From the NCBI GenBank assembly GCA_910588465.1, contig CAJUOP010000002.1:67162-131161 (forward strand): DNA of 64,000 bases. The letters are read 5' to 3'. The DNA is from an uncultured Christensenellaceae bacterium (GTDB lineage Bacteria > Bacillota > Clostridia > Christensenellales > Borkfalkiaceae). The notes beneath the pieces are model-generated. The model was given only the letters and a program-made list of their open reading frames with translations. It searched no databases and was not told the DNA's origin. Below, piece after piece: positions 50,896 through 58,342 of this stretch (the first letter of the stretch is position 1; each line of letters begins with the position of its first letter). The position numbers and the translations under genes were made by a program.

Positions 50896-51929
50896 ACGAG
50901 CGTCACCCCGTCCTCGCTCTTAATAATTTCGCCCAGCACGTAAGCCTGTTCGCCCTGCGCGCGCAAAACCTCCAACGTCTTGTCCGCGTCCTCGCGCGCG
51001 ACGATAACGACCATGCCCACGCCCATGTTAAAGGTGTTGAACATATCGTGTTCGGACACGTCCCCCGCCTTTTGGATCATTCTAAAAATCGCGGGCGTTC
51101 TCACGTCGCTCTTTTTGATTTTCACGCCCAGCCCCTTAGGAATGGAACGGGGCATATTTTCGTAAAAGCCGCCGCCCGTAATGTGCGACACGCCTTTCAC
51201 CTTAACCTGCCCGAACAGCGCGAGCATGGGCTTTACGTAAATGCGCGTGGGCGCGAGCAGCACCTCGCCGAGCGACTTGCCGTCCAGCTCCGCCACGGGC
51301 GCCGCAAGGTCGCAGTGCTCCACGTCGAACGCCTTGCGCACCAGCGAAAAGCCGTTGGAGTGCACGCCCGAGGAAGGCAGCGCGATCATCACGTCCCCCG
51401 CCTGCATTTTGCTCTTGTCGATGACCTGCGATTTATCGACGATCCCCACCGAGAAGCCCGCCAGATCGTAGTCGTCCTCGGGCATGGTACCGGGGTGCTC
51501 GGCGGTTTCGCCGCCGACGAGCGCGCAGCCCGCCTGCACGCAGCCCTCCGCCACGCCCGAAACGATTTGAGCGATTTGCTCGGGAATCACCTTTCCGCAG
51601 GCGATATAGTCGAGGAACAAAAGCGGCTTCGCGCCGCAGCAAACGATGTCGTTCACGCACATGGCAACGCAGTCGATGCCGATCGTGTCGTGCTTGTTCA
51701 TAAGAATGGCAAGGCGGAGCTTGGTGCCTACGCCGTCCGTTCCCGAAACGAGGACGGGCTCCTTCATGCCCGCAAGCGAAAGCGGGAACAGCCCGCCGAA
51801 ATCGCCGATATCGGCTTTTCCCTCGGGCATGGTGCGGGCAACGTGCCGCTTCATCAGCTCTACCGCCTTATATCCCGCGGTAATATCCACGCCCGCCTTT
51901 TTATAGCTTTCAGAATAACTCTTTTCCAT
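50892..51929 (-). CDS. purM: Phosphoribosylaminoimidazole synthetase (AIR synthetase)
   Basis: The 345-residue enzyme cyclises FGAM to AIR. Visible are SYKKAGVDITAGY (~8-20), VSGTDGVGTKLRLA (~61-74), ALVGGETAEHPG (~136-147), the PSSGVHSNGFSLVR loop (~190-203) and GGGFYENMPR (~247-256). The start lies 20 bases before the end of purF on the same strand, so the genes overlap. Confidence 0.97.
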   Translation of the reverse strand: MEKSYSESYKKAGVDITAGYKAVELMKRHVARTMPEGKADIGDFGGLFPLSLAGMKEPVLVSGTDGVGTKLRLAILMNKHDTIGIDCVAMCVNDIVCCGAKPLLFLDYIACGKVIPEQIAQIVSGVAEGCVQAGCALVGGETAEHPGTMPEDDYDLAGFSVGIVDKSQVIDKSKMQAGDVMIALPSSGVHSNGFSLVRKAFDVEHCDLAAPVAELDGKSLGEVLLAPTRIYVKPMLALFGQVKVKGVSHITGGGFYENMPRSIPKGLGVKIKKSDVRTPAIFRMIQKAGDVSEHDMFNTFNMGVGMVVIVAREDADKTLEVLRAQGEQAYVLGEIIKSEDGVTLV

Positions 51930-53409
51930 GATAACTCCTTTCTGCTTTCGCGTATTTTCGATTTTCGTTTCGTTTATTAAACTTAGGATTTTCGCTCAAC
52001 GGACGCTCGAAGCGATTTTTTGTCGTCTCCTTGGGAATTTCCGTCGGATACTCTCCGTTAAAGCAGGCACAACAAAAGCCCTTCCCATTCCCGCCCGTAA
52101 GGCGGACAACGTTCTCCAGCGAAAGATATCCCACCGAATCGGCGCCGATAATCTTTGCAATCTCCTCCGCCGTACGGTTACAGGCAATCAGATTTTCGCG
52201 CGAGTCGATATCCGTTCCGTAATAGCAGGGATTTAAAAAGGGCGGGGCGGAGGAAAGCATATGCACTTCTTTCGCTCCCGCGTCGCGCAGCAGCGCCACG
52301 ATGCGGCTACATGTCGTTCCCCGCACAATCGAATCGTCGATTAAAATTATTCGCTTGCCCCGAATCGCGGAGGACAAAACGTTCAACTTAATACGCACCT
52401 TATCCTCCCGCGCCTGCTGTCCGGGGGCGATGAACGTGCGCCCGATATATTTATTTTTGATGATCCCGATTCCGTAGGGGATGCCCGACTCTTCCGCATA
52501 GCCTAGGGCGGCGTCTAACCCCGAGTCAGGCACGCCGACCACGATATCCGCGTCTATCTTGAATTGTCTGGCAAGAAAGCCTCCCGCGCGCCGCCGCGCT
52601 TCGTGCACCGAACAGCCGTCGATAACAGAATCGGGACGGGCGATATACAAGAACTCGAACACGCACAGGCGCTTCTCTTGCCCGCAGCAATCCCGATAGC
52701 TCTTTACGCCGTCCTTGGTAAAGACGAGCACCTCACCGGGCTCTACCTCGCGCACGAGCTTCGCACCCACCGCGTCCAGCGCGCAGGTTTCGGAAGCGAT
52801 CGCATACGCACCGTCCTCCCGAACCCCGTAGCAAAGCGGACGGAACCCGTGAGGGTCGCGCGCCGCAATCAGTTTCGCAGGCGACATTACAACCAAAGAA
52901 TAGGCGCCCTCGAGCCTGCCCATCGCCGCGCGCACCGCGTCCTCGATGCTGCCGCACTTAACGCGCTCTTTGGTAATGACGTACGAAATCACCTCGGTGT
53001 CCGACGTCGTATGGAATATGCTTCCCTCATCCTCGAGCTCCGCGCGTAATTCGTACGAATTGGTGATATTTCCGTTATGAGCAAGCGCCATGCTTCCCTT
53101 TAAATGATTTACGGTGATCGGCTGAGCGTTTTCGCGCAAACCTCCGCCCGTAGTACTGTAACGCACGTGCCCCACCGCCATGCTGCCCGTCCCAAGGCGG
53201 AAAAGCGCCTCGCGGGAAAACACGTCGTTCACAAGTCCCAGATCCTTATGCGCGGTAAACACGCCGTCGCGGTTTACGACGATTCCCGCAGACTCCTGCC
53301 CGCGGTGCTGCAACGCGAACAGCGCATAATACGTTGTAGCCGCTACGTCCTGTTCTGCGGACGCAAAAATCCCGAATACGCCGCATTCCTCATGAATATG
53401 TCCCGTCAT
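51910..53409 (-). CDS. purF: Amidophosphoribosyltransferase, catalytically complete
   Basis: The 499-residue enzyme makes phosphoribosylamine from PRPP and glutamine, the first step of the pathway. An eight-residue propeptide precedes HEECGVFGI, whose Cys9 becomes the N-terminal nucleophile after processing. The glutaminase arginine region is LQHRGQESAGI, and the PRPP-binding motif is ILIDDSIVRGTT. C-terminal cysteines in CCACFNGEYP match the iron-sulfur-containing type. Start at 53409 chosen for the GGAGATTTTT spacing; an ATG four codons upstream lacks a ribosome site. A purF-like paralogue is encoded 48 bases upstream. Confidence 0.96.
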   Translation of the reverse strand: MTGHIHEECGVFGIFASAEQDVAATTYYALFALQHRGQESAGIVVNRDGVFTAHKDLGLVNDVFSREALFRLGTGSMAVGHVRYSTTGGGLRENAQPITVNHLKGSMALAHNGNITNSYELRAELEDEGSIFHTTSDTEVISYVITKERVKCGSIEDAVRAAMGRLEGAYSLVVMSPAKLIAARDPHGFRPLCYGVREDGAYAIASETCALDAVGAKLVREVEPGEVLVFTKDGVKSYRDCCGQEKRLCVFEFLYIARPDSVIDGCSVHEARRRAGGFLARQFKIDADIVVGVPDSGLDAALGYAEESGIPYGIGIIKNKYIGRTFIAPGQQAREDKVRIKLNVLSSAIRGKRIILIDDSIVRGTTCSRIVALLRDAGAKEVHMLSSAPPFLNPCYYGTDIDSRENLIACNRTAEEIAKIIGADSVGYLSLENVVRLTGGNGKGFCCACFNGEYPTEIPKETTKNRFERPLSENPKFNKRNENRKYAKAERSYHGKELF

Positions 53410-53457
53410 AAAAATCTCCAAAGCAAAGCACGTTTCGTACGCTTAAAGAAAGCGAAG

Positions 53458-54879
53458 TTACTCTTTGCCGTTCCAGCAATAGGTGCACAGCTTGCACGGC
53501 TCTATGCCGATCGCCGCGACCAAACCCTCCAAAGACTGAAATTCAAGCGATTCGAACTTGAATCTTTTGCAGATCGCATCGCGCATCTTTTTGCCGCGTT
53601 CGGTGGAAGAGTCGCTGTATTCGTCCAAATGGCGGAATCCCTCCTCGCCCTCGAGCTCCATAATGGTGCGGCGGGTGATCAGCTCCATATCCCCCGTGGA
53701 ACGGGAAAAGTTGAGATATTTACACCCGTACATGATGGGCGGGCAGGCGGAGCGCATATGCACAGCGCGCGCACCGTGCGAATATAAAAATTCCACCGTC
53801 TCCTTTAACTGCGTTCCGCGCACGATCGAATCGTCCACAAGGAGCAGGCTTTTCCCCTCGATCAGCTCGTGCACGGGGATCTGCTTCATCTTGGCGATAC
53901 GGTTGCGGTCCGTCTGGTTGGAGGGCATAAAGCTGCGCGACCAAGTGGGTGTATATTTGATGTAGGGACGGGCGAACGGGATTTTGCTGCCGTTCGCATA
54001 CCCGATCGCGTGCGGCGTTCCCGAATCGGGCACTCCCCCTACGTAGTCGATCCCGCTTAAATCCTTGCTCTTCGCGTCCTCCGCGGCGAGAATTTCGCCG
54101 TTGCGGCAGCGCATCATCTCCACGCTGACGCCCTCGTAATCGGAGGTCGGATAGCCGTAATACGACCATAAAAAGGCGCACACGCGCATTTCCTTTTGCG
54201 GCGGATTCAGCTGCACGATTTTGTCGGCGGAAATTTCCACCGCCTCGCCCGCGCCCAGCTCGCGCTCGTCCGTATAGCCGAGCTTGCGATAGGCGAACGA
54301 CTCGAACGACACGCAATACCCGTCCTCGCACCTGCCGATTTTTACGGGAATCCTTCCCATTCTGTCGCGCGCGGCGATCATGTTTCCGTTATCGCGCAGC
54401 AGCAGAATAGACGCCGTGCCCTCGATCTTGCTCTGCGCGTAGGCGATCCCCTCCGCAAACGTAGACTTACGGTTGATGAGCGCGGCGACCAGCTCGCTCG
54501 CGTTCACCTTTCCGCCCGTCATGGCGTCGAAGTACCCGCCCGAGGAGAGGAGCTCTTTCATCAGCTCGTCCGCGTTGTTAATAATGCCGACGGTGCAGAT
54601 CGCATACTTGCCCAGCCCCGAATACATTAACAGGGGCTGAGGATCGGTATCGCTGATGCAGCCGATCGCGCTGTTCCCCTTCAGCTCGTCCACCGCGCGG
54701 GCAAACTTGGTGCGGAAGGGGGAATTTTCGATATTGTGAATTTCGCGCTGCAACCCGAGTTCGGGCGAGTATGCCGCCATACCGCCGCGACGGGTGCCGA
54801 GGTGAGAATGATAGTCTGTTCCGAGGAACACGTCGAATACCGCGCCGCTTTTGCGGACCGCTCCGAAAAATCCTCCCAT
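53458..54879 (-). CDS. PurF paralogue lacking the N-terminal cysteine nucleophile
   Basis: The 473-residue protein keeps the PurF layout, an N-terminal Ntn-glutaminase-like domain and a C-terminal phosphoribosyltransferase domain with an intact PRPP loop LLLVDDSIVRGTQ (~355-367). The N-terminus is MGGFFGAV, where active PurF has a processed CGVFG, so the catalytic cysteine is a glycine. The Gln-binding segment is also changed (GTRRGGMAA in place of HRGQESAGI). The C-terminus is cysteine-rich (CKLCTYCW). It may be an ammonia-dependent or regulatory partner of the PurF encoded just downstream; that is inference. The reading frame is intact, so it is not a pseudogene. It lies 6 bases after purC. 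Confidence 0.88.
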   Translation of the reverse strand: MGGFFGAVRKSGAVFDVFLGTDYHSHLGTRRGGMAAYSPELGLQREIHNIENSPFRTKFARAVDELKGNSAIGCISDTDPQPLLMYSGLGKYAICTVGIINNADELMKELLSSGGYFDAMTGGKVNASELVAALINRKSTFAEGIAYAQSKIEGTASILLLRDNGNMIAARDRMGRIPVKIGRCEDGYCVSFESFAYRKLGYTDERELGAGEAVEISADKIVQLNPPQKEMRVCAFLWSYYGYPTSDYEGVSVEMMRCRNGEILAAEDAKSKDLSGIDYVGGVPDSGTPHAIGYANGSKIPFARPYIKYTPTWSRSFMPSNQTDRNRIAKMKQIPVHELIEGKSLLLVDDSIVRGTQLKETVEFLYSHGARAVHMRSACPPIMYGCKYLNFSRSTGDMELITRRTIMELEGEEGFRHLDEYSDSSTERGKKMRDAICKRFKFESLEFQSLEGLVAAIGIEPCKLCTYCWNGKE

Positions 54880-54885
54880 ACTTCG

Positions 54886-55599
54886 TTATTTTCCCTCGGT
54901 GACGCGCTTGAAAATTTCTCTGTAAGCGTCTTCCACGCCGCCCATATCGCGGCGGAAACGGTCCTTGTCCAGCTTTTCGTTGGTGTTCACGTCCCAGAAG
55001 CGGCAGGTGTCGGGCGAAATCTCGTCTGCAAGCACGATCGTCCCGTCGGGGAGCTTGCCGAACTCGAGCTTAAAGTCAATCAGCTTTACGCCGAGCTTTA
55101 AGAAGTATGCCTTCAAAAATGCATTCACGCGAAACGAATACTGTTCGATGAGCTCGATTTCCGCTTTGGTCGCAAGCTTCAACGCAAGCGCGTGATAGGT
55201 GTTAAGGAGCGGATCGCCCAAATCGTCGTTTTTATAGGAAAACTCGATGGTGGGCTCGTCGAACACGATCCCCTCGGGAACGCCGTAACGCTTAGCGAAC
55301 GACCCCGCCGACACGTTGCGCACGATCACCTCGAGCGGAACGATCTGCACCCTCTTCACCACGGTGTCGCGGTCGGAAAGCTCTTTTACGAAGTGCGTGG
55401 GTACGCCCTCCTTTTCCAACATCTGCATGAGCATATTCGTCATGCGGTTGTTCACAACGCCTTTGCCGACGATCGTGCCCTTTTTCTCGCCGTTGAACGC
55501 GGTGGCGTCGTCCTTGTAAGAAACGATGCACAGCGCGCCGTCGTCGGTCGCAAACACTTTCTTCGCCTTGCCTTCATAGAGCTGTTCTTTCTTTTCCAT
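54886..55599 (-). CDS. purC: Phosphoribosylaminoimidazole-succinocarboxamide synthase (SAICAR synthetase)
   Basis: The 237-residue enzyme joins aspartate to CAIR using ATP. Visible are YEGKAKKVFAT (~8-18), DDATAFNGEKKG (~31-42), VNNRMTNMLMQ, the motif LEVIVRNVSAGSFAKR (~80-95), and LIDFKLEFGK then EISPDTCRFWD near residues 170-200. Length is typical of the short bacterial form. It follows purE by 61 bases; that spacer contains a small CCGC-AAAGA-GCGG hairpin and an AGGAG ribosome site. Confidence 0.97.
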   Translation of the reverse strand: MEKKEQLYEGKAKKVFATDDGALCIVSYKDDATAFNGEKKGTIVGKGVVNNRMTNMLMQMLEKEGVPTHFVKELSDRDTVVKRVQIVPLEVIVRNVSAGSFAKRYGVPEGIVFDEPTIEFSYKNDDLGDPLLNTYHALALKLATKAEIELIEQYSFRVNAFLKAYFLKLGVKLIDFKLEFGKLPDGTIVLADEISPDTCRFWDVNTNEKLDKDRFRRDMGGVEDAYREIFKRVTEGK

Positions 55600-55660
55600 T
55601 TTTTTATCTCCTGAAAAATTAGTTTTATCTTTTGGTCCGCAAAGAGCGGAAAAAGGGAAA

Positions 55661-56155
55661 TTACAGACGATATTTTTCCGTAATTTCCCTGTTTTTTGCG
55701 AGCACTTTCTCCGCCGCCGTCTTACGCGAAGAGAGCAGTTTTCGGGTGAGCTCGCCGTCCTCTACCGCAAGGATCTGCACGGCGAGGAGCGCGGCGTTTT
55801 GCGCCCCGTCGATGGCGACCGTCGCAACGGGGATCCCCGAGGGCATCTGCACGGTGGAAAGGAGCGCGTCCAGCCCGTCGAGGGTGGAGCTCTTTACGGG
55901 AATCCCGATCACGGGCAGAACCGTACCCGCGGCGATTGCGCCCGCAAGGTGCGCCGCCTTTCCCGCGGCGGCGATCAGTACGCCGAACCCGTTTTCCTTA
56001 GCGTGCACGGTAAATTCGCGCGCTTCCTCGGGCGTGCGGTGCGCCGAAAACACGTGCACCTCGAAGGGCACGCCGAATTCCTTGAAAACACCGAACGCCT
56101 TTTCCACAACGGGAAGATCGGAATCGCTCCCCATGATCACCGCTACTTTTTTCAT
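55661..56155 (-). CDS. purE: N5-CAIR mutase (PurE class I)
   Basis: The 164-residue enzyme converts N5-CAIR to CAIR. Visible are VIMGSDSDLP (~6-15), VFSAHRTPE (~36-44; catalytic His), AGKAAHLAGAIA (~64-75) and PVIGIPVKSS (~82-91). Length and the SDSD pattern indicate class I, which needs PurK upstream; no purK or purB is encoded in this window. First structural gene of the ten-gene purine operon. GGAGG lies seven bases before the ATG. Its leader contains an upstream frame and an intrinsic terminator. Confidence 0.95.
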   Translation of the reverse strand: MKKVAVIMGSDSDLPVVEKAFGVFKEFGVPFEVHVFSAHRTPEEAREFTVHAKENGFGVLIAAAGKAAHLAGAIAAGTVLPVIGIPVKSSTLDGLDALLSTVQMPSGIPVATVAIDGAQNAALLAVQILAVEDGELTRKLLSSRKTAAEKVLAKNREITEKYRL

Positions 56156-56186
56156 GCCTTCCTCCGTAAAATACCGTCTTGCTGCA

Positions 56187-56237
56187 AAAAGTAAAATACG
56201 GCAATCCTTTCTGTTTGGAAAGAACTGCCTTATTTTA
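56187..56237 (-). terminator. Intrinsic terminator (attenuator) in the purE leader
   Basis: A 46-base inverted repeat (56192-56237) forms a 7-bp AT-rich base, one mismatch and a 12-bp stem with two G-T pairs, around a six-base loop. It is followed by C then T5 and lies 30 bases before the purE start. It stands between the operon promoter and purE, so unless it is disarmed it should stop transcription. Confidence 0.75.
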
Positions 56238-56292
56238 AAATATCCCTTTTTGTGCCGCGCCCGATAAGGCGCAAACGGTTTTTCGCTTTCAT
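56230..56292 (-). CDS. Putative leaderless 20-codon leader peptide upstream of purE
   Basis: An ATG at 56292 lies six bases from the -10 box of the purine operon promoter, so the transcript should begin at or next to it. The frame runs 20 codons (eight Lys/Arg) to a TAA at 56230-56232, inside the 5' arm of the attenuator hairpin. A ribosome finishing the frame would cover that arm and favour read-through into purE. This is inference from the geometry; the peptide itself resembles nothing I know. Confidence 0.45.
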   Translation of the reverse strand: MKAKNRLRLIGRGTKRDILK

Positions 56293-56298
56293 GAAATA

Positions 56299-56327
56299 AT
56301 TATATCAAATTACCCCTTTCCCGTCAA
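56299..56327 (-). promoter_or_regulatory. Promoter of the purine operon
   Basis: TTGACG (56322-56327) and TATAAT (56299-56304) have 17-base spacing. It is about 140 bases upstream of purE. No PurR-like box and no guanine aptamer were recognised nearby. Confidence 0.85.
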
Positions 56328-56405
56328 GCGTTCAAGGGTACATTTTTTCTTTTTTCACTAAGTTATAAAAGCCACCTTTCTTTTGTCGTTTAAATACGCG
56401 TACCT

Positions 56406-56653
56406 TTGTCATTCAGAGGCGCGGCGCAACCGCGCCGTAGGAATCCCTCTTCCCTGTCATTCTGCCCCGCCGTTCCCGTCATTCTGCCCCGCCGTTCCCG
56501 TCATTCTGAGCATAGCGAAAGAATCCCATGCACGCAGCCCGCCCAGCCCATTACGGCGGCACGAGTCGCAGACGAAGTAGCGCGGCGAAAGAATCCCATG
56601 CACACAGTCCGCCCAGCCCATAACGGCGACACGAAACGCTCTCTGAATGACAA
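56406..56653. repeat. Composite dispersed repeat, locus 3, MITE-like
   Basis: This 248-bp non-coding element is bounded by a perfect 13-bp terminal inverted repeat, TTGTCATTCAGAG at the left and its complement at the right. Inside are two 22-bp tandem units (56456-56499) and GAATCCCATGCACGCAG plus GGCGGCACGAGTCGCAGA blocks shared with locus 2. No gene was found in 56328-56692. Confidence 0.85.
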
Positions 56654-56692
56654 TAACAGCACCCCCGTCTACGGAGAAAGAAAGAATGGGCG

Positions 56693-57226
56693 TTACTTTT
56701 TAAAATTTCTGATAATTTCCAAAATTTTACTTTTATAAATCACGTTCTGCGTTCCGCCCGCAAAGCACAGGGGCGGGTAAACCACGCACCACCAATTATC
56801 CCCCGAGCCCGAGCCGAGCTCTAAAATCAGCGCATCGTACTCCCCTGCGGCAAGCGTGACGTCCTCGTAAACGCGGGTAGGAAATTCTTCTTTTCTTAAA
56901 CTTGCCCGCGCGCCGTAGGTATAGCCGTTTTCGCGCAGCACGCGATCGGCAACCGCAGCCGCCTGCGGCAGCGCCGCATTTATTTTTTGAATCGCTTCCT
57001 CTTTGGAATGACATTCCGCCACCGTCGGCGTAAGAAATTCCACGACCCTGTCGCGCACCTTATATTTTACCGCCTGATCGGCTTCCGAATTAGAATTTGC
57101 GCGGATATGTACGCGCAAATAGGCGTTTTCGTCCGCCGCCTGTTCCTGCGTTCCGTTTCCCGCAAAAAAGAGCGTCAACCCCGCGATCAACGCAACAAGC
57201 AATCCCACCGCAAAAATCTTTTTCAT
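56693..57226 (-). CDS. spoIIR: Stage II sporulation protein R
   Basis: The 177-residue secreted signalling protein is made in the forespore and triggers cleavage of pro-sigma-E by SpoIIGA in the mother cell. It has an N-terminal signal/anchor helix (~4-22), the family motif LRVHIRANSNSEADQAVKYKVRD (~37-59), and the C-terminal GSGDNWWCVVYPPLC (~140-154). The ATG at 57226 has ACGGAGG upstream; a longer frame into the next gene is rejected. A sigma-F-like promoter lies just before it, inside the end of the neighbouring gene. It shows that the organism comes from a spore-forming lineage. Confidence 0.95.
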   Translation of the reverse strand: MKKIFAVGLLVALIAGLTLFFAGNGTQEQAADENAYLRVHIRANSNSEADQAVKYKVRDRVVEFLTPTVAECHSKEEAIQKINAALPQAAAVADRVLRENGYTYGARASLRKEEFPTRVYEDVTLAAGEYDALILELGSGSGDNWWCVVYPPLCFAGGTQNVIYKSKILEIIRNFKK

Positions 57227-57253
57227 AAAACAACCTCCGTTCTGTTCACGAAG

Positions 57254-57282
57254 GTTATTGACAAAGTATTCGATTTTTATAC
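57254..57282 (-). promoter_or_regulatory. Candidate sigma-F-type promoter of spoIIR
   Basis: GTATA (57278-57282) is followed after 15 bases by GTCAATAAC (57254-57262). This is close to the forespore consensus GYATA-N15-GGNNANANT with one mismatch at the second G. It overlaps the stop codon region of the Mrr-like gene. Confidence 0.4.
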
Positions 57283-58325
57283 TATAATGCCCAATTATAA
57301 TTATGTTCTTTTGCCAGCGATTGTATTTTTTCACCGTCCAACAAAGCAAATCGTTTATGTGTATATTTTTTTATAAATTTTTTCGTATCTGAATGAAATA
57401 TTCCATTGGTAACAAATATACCTAACGTAGCTCCCTCTTCCGCGGACAAAACGCCGCAAAACTCTCTTATTTCACATTGCGGGACAAACTTGGCTTCTTT
57501 TTTATATTTCGCTTGCATAATTACTTTTTCCTGAAAACCCAAATCATCTTCTACTATAATGATGCCATCTATGCCACCGTCCTGCGGACCATCTATATTT
57601 TCACAACGGGTCACTTTAAGATGCCTATCATTAAATATTTTTTGCAATAGACCTAATGCTAAATTTTCCAATGCCTCAGGGCTCATAATGCGCTGTCTGG
57701 CATCGTCTTTAGCCCCGACAACGGGCTCCTTATATGCTTCATGTAATTCGATTTTATCTTGCGAAACCGTCTTCTCCGGAATTTTAGTGTTTTTCTTGTT
57801 TTTCTGTTCCCCATTTTTTTTAGAAACTTGTTTTGTAGCAACAAGCGAATACGTACCCTTTGATACAAACACCTCCTCAACCTTTACCATTGCTGACAAA
57901 ATTTGCCCGGCAATTGACGATACTGTCTTCCCCTCTTTGGAATTCGGTCGGTCAGTATAATTCCCTACCACAAAACTCAGTATCTCTTTCTTTTTTTTGG
58001 AGGTTACCAATGCTTTTAAAATATATCCCCTTATCTCTTCATCTTTTGCTACCTGACTTTGGGCATCCTGTTCCGTTTTTAATTTTTCCGTCAACCTATA
58101 TTTATCTCCATTTAGAGTAATTCTCTTTGTGTTTTCCAACCAAGTAACCGCATTCCCCAGCATACTTTTCCATTGAGTATACGGAGAGTTAGGAGAATTA
58201 TCTTTTAACTGTTTGTCTGAAAACTTATCTTTGTCCAACGCCAACAAAGTTTTTCTGGTTTTTTCTCCCGAGCTAAGTGCCGACAGAATTCTCTCCTGTG
58301 CTTTCTCAAATTCTTTTTTGCTCAT
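57282..58325 (-). CDS. Mrr-like restriction endonuclease family protein
   Basis: The 347-residue protein has an N-terminal winged-helix/Mrr_N-like region (~1-160) with repeated helical segments. A Lys/Glu-rich linker follows, then a C-terminal PD-(D/E)XK nuclease domain: SPEALENLALGLLQKIF (~215-231), QDGGIDGIIIVEDD (Asp ~253) and VIMQAKYKK (Gln271-x-Lys273). Mrr-type enzymes cut methylated foreign DNA (type IV restriction). No methylase is nearby. Its composition is clearly AT-richer than flanking genes, suggesting acquisition. It starts 18 bases after mnmA with TAAGGA upstream and may be cotranscribed with it. Confidence 0.82.
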   Translation of the reverse strand: MSKKEFEKAQERILSALSSGEKTRKTLLALDKDKFSDKQLKDNSPNSPYTQWKSMLGNAVTWLENTKRITLNGDKYRLTEKLKTEQDAQSQVAKDEEIRGYILKALVTSKKKKEILSFVVGNYTDRPNSKEGKTVSSIAGQILSAMVKVEEVFVSKGTYSLVATKQVSKKNGEQKNKKNTKIPEKTVSQDKIELHEAYKEPVVGAKDDARQRIMSPEALENLALGLLQKIFNDRHLKVTRCENIDGPQDGGIDGIIIVEDDLGFQEKVIMQAKYKKEAKFVPQCEIREFCGVLSAEEGATLGIFVTNGIFHSDTKKFIKKYTHKRFALLDGEKIQSLAKEHNYNWAL

Positions 58326-58342
58326 ATTTTTTCCTTACCGTA

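Noticed and set aside
53458..54879. purF paralogue as a pseudogene
   Set aside because: The frame is intact over the full family length with a perfect PRPP-binding loop and sits in the operon with a normal spacing; only the glutaminase nucleophile is lost.
56156..56298. Guanine or other known purine riboswitch upstream of purE
   Set aside because: The leader is short (~55 bases before the terminator) and lacks the conserved core of the purine aptamer; I found a reading frame instead. A covariance-model scan would be decisive.
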